From Clostridia bacterium (GTDB lineage Bacteria > Bacillota > Clostridia > Lachnospirales > Lachnospiraceae): DNA of 64,000 nucleotides. The notes under the pieces were generated by a model that worked only from the letters and a program-made list of their open reading frames with translations, was not told the origin of the DNA and made no database searches. The stretch's first letter is position 1. Every line of letters begins with the position of its first letter. The position numbers and the translations under genes were made by a program. The stretch is taken from NCBI GenBank assembly GCA_910575725.1, contig CAJTFE010000004.1, positions 1 through 64,000 of the forward strand, given 5' to 3'. Positions 1 through 8,930 of the stretch are shown piece after piece.

Positions 1-77
1 TGGCTTGCGACACCTTTCTCATATTAGCATAGGAGGCTTTTTTAAGGTATCCTCTTTGCTACGGCTTACTCTATTCT

Positions 78-94
78 CCCCAGCATAGCTGGGG
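78..94. other. Perfect 7-bp hairpin, possible terminator
   Basis: Arms CCCCAGC and GCTGGGG flank a three-base loop. The following T-run is weak, so it may end a gene lying left of the window. I see no coding potential in positions 1-145. Confidence 0.4.
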
Positions 95-145
95 GATTGG
101 TGTTTTCATTCAAATTCATACTTCTCCAAGTTTTTAATTTACACA

Positions 146-183
146 AAAGGACATCCACCTAAATAAAAGATGAAATGTCCTTT
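146..183. terminator. Hairpin, likely terminator
   Basis: Nine-base arms AAAGGACAT and ATGTCCTTT enclose a 20-base loop, with A and T tracts on the two sides. It lies directly after the stop of the minus-strand remnant at 190-306 and would end that transcript. Confidence 0.5.
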
Positions 184-189
184 CGTATG

Positions 190-306
190 TTACTTTGCTT
201 CAAAATGCGATGCAGTTCTTTGATGATATCCTCGGTACTTAGCCAGTGCAGTTTTCGTCAGACCCTTTTCATTCAGCTTTTGCAGCAGACCGGAATATAA
301 AATCAT
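190..306 (-). pseudogene. Remnant of a small XRE-type regulator
   Basis: A 38-codon minus-strand frame begins MILYSGLLQKLNEKG with an AGAGGG ribosome site eight bases before ATG. This start resembles the N-terminus of short helix-turn-helix regulators found on mobile elements, which normally run to about 65-75 residues. Here the similarity stops after about 23 residues. The bases after the break still read as a plausible continuation in another frame, so a deletion or frameshift is likely. The assignment rests on a short stretch and is tentative. Confidence 0.3.
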
Positions 307-457
307 AGTGTTTACCCTCTTTCTTTACTTATTATATCTGAAAAACCCCAAAAATAAAGTTTTCTTTGTGAAAAAGTAAAGGAAATGGCAGTCAAACACT
401 CTGTAAAATATTATGCTTGAATGACAAGGGAAAAAAGCAAATTTATTGTAATAATAT

Positions 458-1060
458 CTATTTTACATTTATCATCATTTCTATAACTTTTTCATATATA
501 GGTTTATTTATATCAATCCCTTCTTCATTAACCCCCTGATACCAATCATAAATATCAACAAACAAAACTTTACTCCAATTTTCCAGCAAAAAGTCTATAG
601 ATTTTGCTATAACCAAACCATTCAAATTAATTCCAACATCAAATACATCATGTTCAAAAAAGACAATCATACCATTTCTTTTATCATAACAAAAAGCATC
701 ACCATTAGGAAATTTAAATATTGGATACCAATTTTTTAAATCATTTATCACTTTTTCCTGGCCTTCAATTAAATCATCCTCCATACTATCTGTAATTTCA
801 CATATTGCTTCATGCTCTTTTAATAACTCCTCATAAGGAACAAAATTTATAAAACCCTGCAATTTTTGAATGCTGTTCTTCCAATAAATCAAAAATTCTT
901 TATAAGTATTGTAAATGCGTTTTGTTTCATCAGATATACCAAATTCAAAAAACTCAAATGTATAATTCATTTTACATTCTGTAACATTACTCTTTATAAC
1001 TTCTATATTACCATCTTTATTGCTAAGTTTATTTCTTAACTCCATAAAATAATCAACCAT
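458..1060 (-). CDS. SUKH/SMI1-KNR4-like protein, possible immunity protein
   Basis: The 200-residue acidic, aromatic-rich protein has no signal peptide or membrane segment. The centre (NGDAFCYDKRNGMIVFFEHD, then GLVIAKSIDFLLENW) matches the pattern of SUKH-superfamily proteins, where a short strand series is followed by an SxxxFL helix. Many SUKH proteins neutralise secreted toxins. The start at 1060 is chosen for the GGAGGT just upstream; a longer frame reaches 1102 without a better ribosome site. Base composition is much richer in AT than the flanking housekeeping genes, suggesting transfer. No toxin gene is visible beside it, so it would be an orphan. Function is inferred from fold similarity only. 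Confidence 0.55.
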   Translation of the reverse strand: MVDYFMELRNKLSNKDGNIEVIKSNVTECKMNYTFEFFEFGISDETKRIYNTYKEFLIYWKNSIQKLQGFINFVPYEELLKEHEAICEITDSMEDDLIEGQEKVINDLKNWYPIFKFPNGDAFCYDKRNGMIVFFEHDVFDVGINLNGLVIAKSIDFLLENWSKVLFVDIYDWYQGVNEEGIDINKPIYEKVIEMMINVK

Positions 1061-1241
1061 AATACCTCCGCTATGAAGTGCTTCTTGTTCTCCGGATTCC
1101 ATGCTGCCTTTACATTAAGCGGCTTTTACAACATAACACCAATAGTATAGTACATTTTAAGGCTAATGGCTATCCGTCTGTTTGTCATGCATAAAATTGC
1201 TTTAAATCATACATTTTCAGACTTCCGATTTTAAAAAAATA

Positions 1242-1250
1242 TGCTATAAT
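1242..1250 (+). promoter_or_regulatory. Extended -10 promoter of the HEMEH gene
   Basis: TGCTATAAT is an extended -10 box 37 bases before the start codon. The region 17 bases further up (CTTCCG) is a poor -35, which the TG extension can compensate for. Confidence 0.6.
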
Positions 1251-1287
1251 AGAATCATTCCAATAAAATCAAGCAGAGGTAACTTTT

Positions 1288-2106
1288 ATGGTAAGTGCAA
1301 TTTCCGGTATAAATTCTTACTACAGCGTTTACCGGCCTGCCCGTGCCGCAGGCTTAGCGGCAGAACAGGCAGGCCAGACACAGCAGATCCAGAATTCCAA
1401 AACAGCTTTAACGCTGCACCGGGGCGCCGACCCGGAAACTCCCATTCAGCCTATCCGCCCTGTTGTCCCGGTCAATCCGGACACAGCGGCCCCTGTTATA
1501 TCTTTCGCCGCTCCCTCCGCACAGACAGAGAGCTACGCCGCAGAGCAGGCCGCCCGGTTCCGAATCCAATATACAGACCCCGGCGCGCAGGCTGCCTCCG
1601 CCCCTGTTTCCGGCAATCCGGCTTCCCAGACCTTGCCAAGCTCCGGTATTCCTGCCGGCACCGGCTATGATCCGGCGGAAATGGCCGTCCGGATGCGGAT
1701 CCAGTACCTGAACCCCACAGCGGACCCGGAAGCTCCCGGCCAGGCAGCAGGCGTAGACAGCGCCCAGAAGGCCACGGAAAACGGACGCTGTGAAACCTGT
1801 GAGAAGCGCAAGTACCAGGACGGCTCCGACGACCCCAGCGTTTCCTTCCAGACGCCCACCCGGATCGATCCGGACAGCGCCGCATCCGCCGTCCGCGGCC
1901 ATGAGATGGAGCACGTATTCCACGAGCAGGCCAAGGCCGAGAAGGAAGACCGTAAAGTGGTAAGCCAGAGCGTTACGCTGCATACAGGCATCTGTCCCGA
2001 ATGCGGCAAGACCTACATATCCGGCGGCACCACGCGTACTGTCACAAAAGCAGAGAACGAGCCGGAAGCCATAGAACTCAACGCTGCTGAAAAGAAGGAT
2101 CAATAA
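1288..2106 (+). CDS. HEMEH-motif putative metalloprotease (SprA-related)
   Basis: The 272-residue protein has a Pro/Ala/Gln-rich, probably disordered first half and a compact C-terminal half. HEMEH at 205-209 fits the HExxH zinc-peptidase motif. CETC at 168-171 and CPEC at 236-239 could bind a structural zinc. Two similar stretches (ARFRIQY near 89, VRMRIQY near 134), each after an AE(Q/M)A run, form an internal repeat. It resembles SprA-related putative metalloproteases (PF12118 type) and a Clostridia-specific branch of unknown role. There is no signal peptide or membrane helix. AGAGG precedes the ATG. GC content is higher than in the gene on its left. Peptidase activity is not established. 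Confidence 0.6.
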   Translation: MVSAISGINSYYSVYRPARAAGLAAEQAGQTQQIQNSKTALTLHRGADPETPIQPIRPVVPVNPDTAAPVISFAAPSAQTESYAAEQAARFRIQYTDPGAQAASAPVSGNPASQTLPSSGIPAGTGYDPAEMAVRMRIQYLNPTADPEAPGQAAGVDSAQKATENGRCETCEKRKYQDGSDDPSVSFQTPTRIDPDSAASAVRGHEMEHVFHEQAKAEKEDRKVVSQSVTLHTGICPECGKTYISGGTTRTVTKAENEPEAIELNAAEKKDQ

Positions 2107-2120
2107 GAACGCTAAGAAAG

Positions 2121-2191
2121 CCGTCCGGCATTTCTGATATCCATGTGTGCAAACCCTGCAGACAGGAATCCAGAGAGACCGGACGGTTTTT
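2121..2191 (+). terminator. Long terminator hairpin, repeat family C copy 1
   Basis: Outer arms CCGTCCGG and CCGGACGG are followed by TTTTT. The roughly 50-base loop can itself fold (CTGATATCC... against ...GGAATCCAG). The inner segment TTTCTGATATCC recurs in the elements at 17833 and 30969. It ends transcription of the gene at 1288-2106. Confidence 0.7.
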
Positions 2192-2218
2192 CAATGTGGC
2201 AAATCTGTGGTAAAACGC

Positions 2219-2251
2219 AAAAAAAAGGCCTCTGCTCTTCGCAGAAACCTT
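2219..2251 (-). terminator. Minus-strand hairpin with T-run
   Basis: Read on the minus strand, AAGG-TTTCTGC and GCAGAGG-CCTT pair around a short loop and are followed by seven T residues. A second hairpin (GGGGGCCTCC... at 2267-2290) lies just upstream. No convincing minus-strand gene feeds it; a 93-codon frame here looks spurious. The rest of 2192-2484 shows no gene. Confidence 0.45.
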
Positions 2252-2266
2252 GATGTTCGAGGGAGT

Positions 2267-2290
2267 GGGGGCCTCCTCTCGGAGACCCCC
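2267..2290. other. GC-rich hairpin
   Basis: GGGGG-C-CTCC pairs with GGAG-A-CCCCC across a TCTC loop. Together with the terminator at 2219 it forms a compact structured stretch of unknown role between the HEMEH gene and galK. Confidence 0.35.
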
Positions 2291-2484
2291 GAGTGTTATG
2301 AATGAAATACTGATATGTGTTCTTGCTACATTCTTAATATAACAAAGAATTGTGACCAATCTATGTCCAGCTTCTAAAAAAAGAATAAAGTAAATTAAGA
2401 AATTCTTACGAAAGCCGAAAGAAACTCAAAACCACTTTGGAAGCCTGATTTCACAGCCCATTCATCCCTCTGGACGCACCATTT

Positions 2485-3648
2485 CTACAGCACGCCGGCC
2501 CCCTGTCCGATGTCCACCACGTAGAAGTCCGCCTTAATCCCCGTGCACTTCTCATAAGCAGACCCCACAGTCTCAATAAACGTATCCACCTGGTCATTCT
2601 CCACAATGCTGACCGTACAGCCGCCAAAGCCGCCGCCCGTCATACGGGATCCCAGCACACCGGGAACCTTCCATGCTTCTTCCGCCAGAATGTCCATCTC
2701 CGGACAGGATACCTCATAATCATCCCGAAGAGACACATGAGATGCATTCATCAATTTTCCAAAGGCCGCAATATCATTCTCCTTCAAAGCCTTCACTGCG
2801 TCCAATGTCCTCTGATTCTCGTACACCGCATGCTTTGCCCGTCTCTGCTCTACCGGATCCGCAACCGCACCCTTGACAGCCTCAAAGCCCTCAATGTCCA
2901 GATCCCCCAGAGTCTCAATCGAAACCACGCTCTGAAGCTGCTTCAGAGCCGACTCACACTGCTGGCGGCGCACATTATACTCAGACCCTACCAGACTGTG
3001 CTTTACATTGCTGTTGGCGATGACGATCCGGGCATGCTCCAGCTTCACCGACGCATACTCATAGGACAGATCCGCCGTATTCAGGAAAATGGCACAGTCC
3101 TTCTTTCCCATAGCGCTGGCAAACTGATCCATAATACCGCAGTTCATACCGTTAAAATTATTCTCGGAGTACTGTCCAATCTGCGCGATCTCCACCTGGC
3201 TCACCTCAAAGCCAAATAAATCACGCAGAATCACGCCCATCAGCACCTCCAGGGACGCAGAGGAGGAAAGCCCCGATCCATTGGGAATATCCCCTGAAAT
3301 CACAATATCCATACCGGAAGGAACGTGATACCCCTTCTCACCAAAGGCCCAAACCACGCCCTTCGGATAATTCGTCCAGCCTGCCTCGTCCTTACACACC
3401 AGATCGTCAAGGCTGGTCTCCACCACGCCGACATCCTCAAAGTTCATGGAGTAAAACCGCAGCACGCTGTCCTCACGCTTTCTGGCCGCCGCATATGTAC
3501 CCATAGTCAGCGCACAGGGAAATACATGGCCACCGTTGTAGTCTGTATGTTCGCCAATCAGATTCACCCGTCCCGGTGCAAAATACGTGCGGATATCACC
3601 CTCTCCTCCGAACAATTCCGCGAATTTCTTTACCACCTGTTCCTTCAT
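2485..3648 (-). CDS. galK: Galactokinase
   Basis: This GHMP-family kinase phosphorylates galactose at C1 with ATP, the entry step of the Leloir pathway. The 387-residue length is normal. The galactokinase signature PGRVNLIGEHTDYNGG lies near residue 25, the ATP-binding GSGLSSSAS near 125, NCGIMDQFASAMG (with the catalytic Asp) near 170, and the C-terminal GGGFGGC near 340. The ATG at 3648 follows GGAGG by seven bases; a TTG one codon earlier is less likely. No other gal genes lie beside it, but an alpha-galactosidase regulon begins 6 kb away and would release its substrate. A -10 AGTATA-complement at 3752-3757 could drive it. Confidence 0.95.
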   Translation of the reverse strand: MKEQVVKKFAELFGGEGDIRTYFAPGRVNLIGEHTDYNGGHVFPCALTMGTYAAARKREDSVLRFYSMNFEDVGVVETSLDDLVCKDEAGWTNYPKGVVWAFGEKGYHVPSGMDIVISGDIPNGSGLSSSASLEVLMGVILRDLFGFEVSQVEIAQIGQYSENNFNGMNCGIMDQFASAMGKKDCAIFLNTADLSYEYASVKLEHARIVIANSNVKHSLVGSEYNVRRQQCESALKQLQSVVSIETLGDLDIEGFEAVKGAVADPVEQRRAKHAVYENQRTLDAVKALKENDIAAFGKLMNASHVSLRDDYEVSCPEMDILAEEAWKVPGVLGSRMTGGGFGGCTVSIVENDQVDTFIETVGSAYEKCTGIKADFYVVDIGQGAGVL

Positions 3649-3757
3649 CAAAAAACCTCCCGCTCTCCTAAAATTTTCTGCTCACATCGTTTTTATGCCT
3701 CCCACCTGCCATAACCCGTCCTATGGAAAGGCAACCGAGCATCTACATTTTAGTATA

Positions 3758-3790
3758 ATAAAAAAAAGAGCGCCTGTCCACACAGACGCC
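3758..3790 (-). terminator. Terminator of the amino-acid ABC operon
   Basis: On the minus strand GCGTCTG and CAGGCGC pair around a six-base loop and are followed by a run of T. It lies about 35 bases past the stop of the ABC ATPase gene. A TGGACA/TATACT pair with 17-base spacing (3752-3780), a possible galK promoter, overlaps it. Confidence 0.7.
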
Positions 3791-3823
3791 CATAATAATT
3801 AAAAATTATAAACTTTACACCCA

Positions 3824-4546
3824 TTACAAAATCTTTGATAAAAAGTCCTTAAGCCTTAGATCCCTTGGATTCTCAAAGAACTCACGGGGCGTATTTTCCT
3901 CCTTGATCACCCCTTCATCCATAAAGATCACCCGGGTTCCCACCTCTCTGGCAAAGCCCATCTCATGGGTGACAACCACCATAGTCATGCCGTCCCTGGC
4001 AAGCTGCTTCATCAGCTCAAGAACCTCTCCCACCATCTCCGGGTCAAGGGCCGAGGTGGGCTCGTCAAACAGCATTACCTTGGGCTTCATGGCAAGAGAG
4101 CGCACAATGGCGATCCGCTGCTTCTGGCCGCCGGAAAGCTGAATGGGATACACATCCGCCTTATCCTCCAGATTGACCAGCTTAAGAAGGCGCATGGCCT
4201 CTTCCTCCGCCTCCGCCTTTGACATCAGCTTCAGCTGAACGGGCGCCAGCATAATATTCTTCTTCACAGTCAGATTGGCGAACAGGTTAAAGTGCTGGAA
4301 CACCATCCCCATATGGCGGCGCACCTTATTGATATCCACAGAGGGAGCGGTGATCTCCTCCCCGTCAAAGGTAATGCTTCCCCCGTCAGGCTGCTCCAGA
4401 AGGTTCAGACAGCGGAGAAAGGTAGACTTTCCGGAACCGGAGGGGCCCACAATCACGACCTTCTCTCCCGGCTCAATATGGGCGTCAATATGGGAAATCA
4501 CCTGGTTGTCCCCAAAGCTTTTCGATAAATCCTTAACGTATATCAC
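3824..4546 (-). CDS. Polar amino-acid ABC transporter ATPase (GlnQ-type)
   Basis: The 240-residue cytoplasmic ATPase has Walker [10 protein letters not shown] near residue 34, signature LSGGQKQR near 135, Walker [15 protein letters not shown] near 158 and the switch His near 195. The sequence [20 protein letters not shown] and length are typical of GlnQ/ArtP/TcyC-type ATPases that power uptake of polar amino acids. It overlaps the permease gene by 14 bases, indicating translational coupling. It is the last gene of the operon binding protein-permease-ATPase. The exact substrate cannot be told from sequence. Confidence 0.93.
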   Translation of the reverse strand: MIYVKDLSKSFGDNQVISHIDAHIEPGEKVVIVGPSGSGKSTFLRCLNLLEQPDGGSITFDGEEITAPSVDINKVRRHMGMVFQHFNLFANLTVKKNIMLAPVQLKLMSKAEAEEEAMRLLKLVNLEDKADVYPIQLSGGQKQRIAIVRSLAMKPKVMLFDEPTSALDPEMVGEVLELMKQLARDGMTMVVVTHEMGFAREVGTRVIFMDEGVIKEENTPREFFENPRDLRLKDFLSKIL

Positions 4547-5264
4547 TCTGTCTCAACCTCCTCTCCATCCTGCCCAGCAGCCAGCTCAAAAGCATAACAA
4601 GAGCCAGATAAATGACTGCAATGGCAATAAAGGGCACAAAAGCCTGATACGTATTGGCCTGGACAATCATAGCGCCCTTGGTCAGATCCTTAAGGCCGAT
4701 TACCGTCACAATGGACGTCTCCTTCAAAAGAGTAATCAGCTCATTTCCCAGGGCCGGAAGTACATTTTTAAACGCCTGGGGGATAATCACAAAGCGCATC
4801 GTGCTCACATAATTAAGCCCAAGAGAGCGTCCGGCCTCCATCTGTCCCTTGTCAATGGACATAATTCCCGATCGCACAATCTCGGCCACATAAGCGCCGG
4901 AGTTGATTCCAAAGGAAATCACGGCGCAGCGGATCAGATTGCCGTCCGTAGCCCTTGCTCCGGCCCAGATTACAAACCACATAATCAGAAGCTGAACCAT
5001 CATGGGCGTTCCGCGGATTACCGTCAGATAAACCTTGCAAAGCCCATTCAGGAGACGCAATACGATCCCCCGTTTCTTCACCGGCTGCTGATCGTGGGCG
5101 GAGCGGATAATCGCCACCAGCACGCCCAGAATGACGCCAAGCACCAGGGCAAGCACCGTCACCAGCAGAGTGATCCGGATGCCCTTGACAAAATACATAT
5201 AATTGTCCTTCAAAATAAAGGTCTGATAAAACCCCTTTTGCAAATTTTCCAACCAAGCTTCCAC
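4533..5264 (-). CDS. Polar amino-acid ABC transporter permease (HisM/GlnP-type)
   Basis: This 243-residue inner-membrane permease has about five hydrophobic segments. The EAA-loop region ([25 protein letters not shown], near residues 142-166) is where the ATPase docks. The start is a GTG at 5264 ([11 protein letters not shown]); GGGGGACAA lies upstream and no closer ATG gives a complete first helix. The Lys/Gln-rich cytoplasmic loop near residue 55 is a little longer than usual. One permease gene is enough if the protein works as a homodimer. It overlaps the ATPase gene downstream. Confidence 0.92.
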   Translation of the reverse strand: MEAWLENLQKGFYQTFILKDNYMYFVKGIRITLLVTVLALVLGVILGVLVAIIRSAHDQQPVKKRGIVLRLLNGLCKVYLTVIRGTPMMVQLLIMWFVIWAGARATDGNLIRCAVISFGINSGAYVAEIVRSGIMSIDKGQMEAGRSLGLNYVSTMRFVIIPQAFKNVLPALGNELITLLKETSIVTVIGLKDLTKGAMIVQANTYQAFVPFIAIAVIYLALVMLLSWLLGRMERRLRQSDIR

Positions 5265-5325
5265 GCTCTTTGTTGTCCCCCTCTCCGTATCTCACTGTCC
5301 GGCGTTTTACCGGAATGATGCCAAA

Positions 5326-5354
5326 AGAGGATGTCCCCATCTGAGACATCCTCT
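5326..5354 (-). terminator. Intra-operon hairpin after the binding-protein gene
   Basis: AGAGGATGT and ACATCCTCT form a nine-base stem followed on the minus strand by TTTT. Placed between the binding-protein and permease genes, it probably terminates or stabilises part of the transcript so that binding protein is made in excess. Confidence 0.6.
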
Positions 5355-5431
5355 GATGTTCGTTTTCTTATGATAATTCTTGATAGCTTTACGGCCCTGC
5401 CGGATAGACTGCCCGGCAGATACTGGCGGTT

Positions 5432-6304
5432 CTATTCTGCCTTAATGTACTTATCCAGAATCTCCTGAATGGAACCGTCTGCAATGAGCTCCTTCAAAGC
5501 AGCATTAAGCGCATTCATCAGACCCTCATTGTCCTTGGAAATGGCTGCTGCATAGTCCTCAATCACATACTCGGTATCCAGAATCTTAAGTCCCTCATTG
5601 GCCTCTACAAAGCTGATGGCCGGCTGCTGATCGATTACTACACAGTCCACGCTGCCGGAAACAAGGTTCTGAACGGCTGTTGCGCCGTTTGCATAAGCTA
5701 CAACGTTCTCCTCGCCGTAATCATCAGAACAGTAGCTGTGTCCCGTTGTTCCTTCCTGTACACCGATAAGCTTGCCCTCCAGATCGTCTACAGACGCAAT
5801 CTCGGAACCCTCTTTCACGATAATCACCTGTACGCCGGTTGCATAAGAATCGGTAAAGTTTACATTCTCCAGTCTCTCCTCTGTCACGGTCATGCCTGCC
5901 AGGCCGATATCAATCTTGCCTGCCTGAACAGAGGTTACAATCGCCGTAAAGTCCATATCCTGGATTTCCAGGGTCAGTCCCAGCTTCTCAGCCAGAAGCT
6001 GCGCGATCTCTGCGTCGATTCCCACAATCACGTCTCCGTCATAGAACTCATAAGGCGGAAATGTTGCGTTGGTTCCCATTGTCAGAACGCCCTCTGTTAC
6101 AGTGGTGAACTCACCGGACGCCTCGCTGCCGGATGCCTCTGCATCTTCTGCAGGCTCTTGCGCATCATCCTCTACCGGAGTTTCCGCCTCCGCAGGCGCC
6201 TCTGTCTCTGCCGGAGCTTCCGCCGGCTCTTCTGCCTTTGATCCGCAGGCTGCCAGTGAAGCACACATTGCGCCTGCCAATAATACTGCGATTAATTTTT
6301 TCAT
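5432..6304 (-). CDS. Polar amino-acid ABC transporter binding lipoprotein
   Basis: The 290-residue lipoprotein has a signal peptide and lipobox (MKKLIAVLLAGAMCASLAAC). A Glu/Pro/Ala-rich linker, about residues 22-60, would hold the domain off the membrane. The family-3 solute-binding fold follows (TNATFPPYEF; DIGLAGMTVTEERLENVNFT; GVQEGTTGH). The start at 6304 is set by GGGAGGAAAGAAC; the frame runs 18 codons further up without a signal. It would capture an amino acid and deliver it to the downstream permease. Substrate specificity is unresolved; glutamine, cystine and general polar types share these motifs. Confidence 0.92.
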   Translation of the reverse strand: MKKLIAVLLAGAMCASLAACGSKAEEPAEAPAETEAPAEAETPVEDDAQEPAEDAEASGSEASGEFTTVTEGVLTMGTNATFPPYEFYDGDVIVGIDAEIAQLLAEKLGLTLEIQDMDFTAIVTSVQAGKIDIGLAGMTVTEERLENVNFTDSYATGVQVIIVKEGSEIASVDDLEGKLIGVQEGTTGHSYCSDDYGEENVVAYANGATAVQNLVSGSVDCVVIDQQPAISFVEANEGLKILDTEYVIEDYAAAISKDNEGLMNALNAALKELIADGSIQEILDKYIKAE

Positions 6305-6509
6305 GTTCTTTCCTCCCAAACTTAATAATAAGTTATTTATGAAAGCATCCGCCTTCATAGCTTAGGCCATAAATATTCCATACTTATTACAGCCTATCCA
6401 ACATTTTAGCATTATTTTTGAAAAAAACAAGAGAAAAAATGAATAAATTTGAAGATTTCATGCATAAATTTTCGTTTTATTATACAGATCGGATATCCGG
6501 TCTTATTCG

Positions 6510-6537
6510 TTGACTTTATATTCGTGTGTGGTATACT
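6510..6537 (+). promoter_or_regulatory. Sigma-A promoter of uppP
   Basis: TTGACT, 16 bases, TATACT. It lies 40 bases before the uppP start and supports the internal ATG at 6577 rather than an earlier start. Confidence 0.75.
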
Positions 6538-6576
6538 GATACGGATGATCAAAAAAGAAACAACAGGAGGTTGAAA

Positions 6577-7401
6577 ATGGATCTTTTAGAATGGCTGAAA
6601 GTGCTTCTTCTGGGAGTTGTGGAGGGCATCACCGAATGGCTTCCCATCAGCAGCACCGGACATATGATTTTAATTGAGGAATTGGTACATCTAAACGTAA
6701 GCGAGAACTTTATGGAAATGTTCCGGGTAGTCATCCAGCTGGGAGCCATCCTGGCCGTAGTGGTGCTCTACTTCGGAAAGCTCTGGCCCTTCACCACTCC
6801 CAAGAACGGATGGATCAAGAAGGAAACCTGGTCTCTGTGGTTTAAGGTGCTGGCCGCCGTTCTCCCGGCTGCCATAATCGGCATCCCCTTTGACGACAAG
6901 ATCGACGCCATGTTCTACAACTACCAGACCGTGGCCGTTACGCTGATTGTCTACGGTGTTCTCTTTATTGTAATCGAGAACCGCAACCGGGGCAGAAAGC
7001 CCCTGGTCCGGAATTTCAAGCAGCTAAGCTTCTCCATGGCCTTCTTTATCGGCGCCTTCCAGGTGCTGGCCCTGATTCCCGGAACCTCTCGCTCCGGCGC
7101 CACCATTTTGGGAGCCATGCTTCTGGGCCTTGCCCGTCCGGTGGCGGCGGAATTCAGCTTTTTCCTGGGAATCCCCGTTATGTTCGGGGCCAGCCTGTTG
7201 AAGCTTGTAAAGTTCGGCTTTGCCTTCACGGGAACGGAGATCGGTATTCTGGCCGCCGGCATGGCCACGGCCTTTGTAATTTCCATTCTTGCCATACGCT
7301 TTCTCATGGGATACATCCGCAAGAATGATTTCAAGGCCTTCGGCTACTACCGGATTGTTCTCGGTATCCTGGTGCTTGCTTATTTCCTGCTGCTCGGGTA
7401 A
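6577..7401 (+). CDS. uppP: Undecaprenyl-diphosphatase
   Basis: This integral membrane phosphatase removes a phosphate from undecaprenyl diphosphate, recycling the lipid carrier for peptidoglycan; it is classically linked to bacitracin resistance (BacA). The 274-residue protein has eight or so hydrophobic segments. The first family motif [17 protein letters not shown] lies near residue 10 (Glu-rich, with catalytic Glu and Ser). The second, [10 protein letters not shown], lies near residue 170. GGAGG sits eight bases before the ATG. It is monocistronic, with its own promoter and a strong shared terminator. Confidence 0.95.
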   Translation: MDLLEWLKVLLLGVVEGITEWLPISSTGHMILIEELVHLNVSENFMEMFRVVIQLGAILAVVVLYFGKLWPFTTPKNGWIKKETWSLWFKVLAAVLPAAIIGIPFDDKIDAMFYNYQTVAVTLIVYGVLFIVIENRNRGRKPLVRNFKQLSFSMAFFIGAFQVLALIPGTSRSGATILGAMLLGLARPVAAEFSFFLGIPVMFGASLLKLVKFGFAFTGTEIGILAAGMATAFVISILAIRFLMGYIRKNDFKAFGYYRIVLGILVLAYFLLLG

Positions 7402-7436
7402 CAGCAGGAAAGCCATCACAGCAGACTGCCCTTACA

Positions 7437-7504
7437 AAACGGGACTGCCGGAAAATGTGACATCCAAAACAGATGATGTCCGATTTCCCGGCAGTCCCGT
7501 TTTT
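7437..7504. terminator. Bidirectional terminator between uppP and MATE
   Basis: AAACGGGACTGCCGG pairs with CCGGCAGTCCCGTTT, and an inner GACATC/GATGTC stem extends it. T-runs lie on both sides, so it serves both convergent genes. Confidence 0.85.
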
Positions 7505-7518
7505 TGAACTTTCCCTGT

Positions 7519-8922
7519 CTATGTCTGCGGATCGGAAACAATGTTCTGCAGCCAGACGCCTTTTCTCACCATAACAAATCCCAAAAGGCATTTCGCCCAC
7601 TCCCCCACCCCTACAAACGCATAAATCAAATGTGCGTCCAGGCCGGTATAACGGCTCAGCACAAAGGCCAGCGGAACGCTGATTCCCCAGATACACACAC
7701 AGTCATAGATGAAAGTGATCCACGTCTTCCCTCCGGCCTGCAGGGTAAAATAGGTTGTATTAAGAAATGCATTCTGAGGAAGGAAAGCTGCCTGGACAGC
7801 AATAAAACCGGCCGCCGCTGCACGCACTTCCGCATCCGTCCTGTAAATCTGCGGAAACAGAGGGGCAATCGCCAGCATCACCAGGGCAATCCCGAAGCTT
7901 GAAAGCACGACAAAGGCAATCATTTTGTTATCCGTATCCCGTGCCTCTCTCATTTTCCCGGCTCCCAGCAGCTGGCCTACAATAATCGCAACCGACTCCC
8001 CCATAGCCTGGAAGGACACATTAAAGAGATCATGGATGGTATTGGCGATATTCAGCCCGGCCACGATCGTCAGCCCTCTCAGCGAATAACACTGAGCCAC
8101 TACAGCCGTTCCTCCGGACCAGAGCCCTTCATTGATAAGCAGCGGAATCCCCTTCACAAAATACTTTTCTACCAGCACTGCCGGTACTCTTAAAGTCCGG
8201 TAAATACCCACAATATAAGGATTCTCTTCCCTGTGCCGGTGAGTCCAGACTGCCACTGCACAAAGCTCCACATACCGGGACAGCACCGTAGCAATAGCCG
8301 CCCCCCTGGCTCCCAGGCAGGGAAAGCCCATCCTTCCAAAAATAAGCAGATAATTCAGAGCCAGGTTTACCAGCACGGCCGTCATGCCCGCGCGCATAGG
8401 CACCTTTGTCTCCCCGCACGCTCTTAACGTACTCGCATACACCTGCAGCAGCACAAAGGGCGGCAGGCCAAGCAGGATAATCCGCAGATAATCCACCCCG
8501 CAGTCAAAGGCCAGCCGGAGATTTCCCCCATTGGAGCTTCCGTTCAGATAAAGCTCTATCAGCTTATCCCCCCATAGAAAAAAAATAAGGAAGGCAGCCA
8601 GGGTCACCGAAAGCCCCAGCCAGATCTTATACCGGAAGGTATGGCGGATACCTTCATTGTCCTTCAGCCCAAAATACTGGGCCGTAAACATGCCCGCCCC
8701 TGCCAGGCCCCCGAAAATGCACAGATTATACACGAACAGCAGCTGATTTACAATGGAGACCCCCGACATCTGTTCCGTGCCAAGCTGCCCCACCATAATG
8801 TTATCCAGAAGGCCCACAAAATTGGTAATTCCGTTCTGAATCATAATGGGCACTGCAATTCCCATCATCTGTACATAAAATGCCCGGCTCCCGATAAATT
8901 TGTCCTTAAATCTTTGTATCAT
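7519..8922 (-). CDS. MATE-family multidrug/solute exporter
   Basis: This 467-residue cation-coupled exporter has about twelve membrane segments in two homologous halves. Family hallmarks are AVPIMIQNGITNFVGLLDNIMVGQLGT near the N-terminus and the matching second half (GIPLLINEGLWSGGTAVVAQCYS). It follows the sugar-kinase gene by only eight bases and may be the last gene of the sugar operon. I chose the ATG at 8922; a GTG at 8943 would overlap the upstream gene. The transported molecule is unknown. Confidence 0.9.
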   Translation of the reverse strand: MIQRFKDKFIGSRAFYVQMMGIAVPIMIQNGITNFVGLLDNIMVGQLGTEQMSGVSIVNQLLFVYNLCIFGGLAGAGMFTAQYFGLKDNEGIRHTFRYKIWLGLSVTLAAFLIFFLWGDKLIELYLNGSSNGGNLRLAFDCGVDYLRIILLGLPPFVLLQVYASTLRACGETKVPMRAGMTAVLVNLALNYLLIFGRMGFPCLGARGAAIATVLSRYVELCAVAVWTHRHREENPYIVGIYRTLRVPAVLVEKYFVKGIPLLINEGLWSGGTAVVAQCYSLRGLTIVAGLNIANTIHDLFNVSFQAMGESVAIIVGQLLGAGKMREARDTDNKMIAFVVLSSFGIALVMLAIAPLFPQIYRTDAEVRAAAAGFIAVQAAFLPQNAFLNTTYFTLQAGGKTWITFIYDCVCIWGISVPLAFVLSRYTGLDAHLIYAFVGVGEWAKCLLGFVMVRKGVWLQNIVSDPQT

Positions 8923-8930
8923 AAGCTTTC

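Noticed and set aside
1408-2103. 231-codon frame antisense to the HEMEH gene
   Set aside because: Lies in the shadow of the plus-strand gene, has no ribosome site, and its composition follows the GC-rich third positions of the real gene.
2228-2290. tRNA-like fold
   Set aside because: The TTCGA and paired arms caught the eye, but no cloverleaf with anticodon arm can be drawn.
2078-2359. 93-codon minus-strand frame across the family C terminator
   Set aside because: Runs through two hairpins and overlaps the end of a real gene; no ribosome site.
4275-5318. 347-codon plus-strand frame across the ABC ATPase and permease
   Set aside because: Antisense to two clear transporter genes; the translation is basic and His/Gln-rich without any domain.
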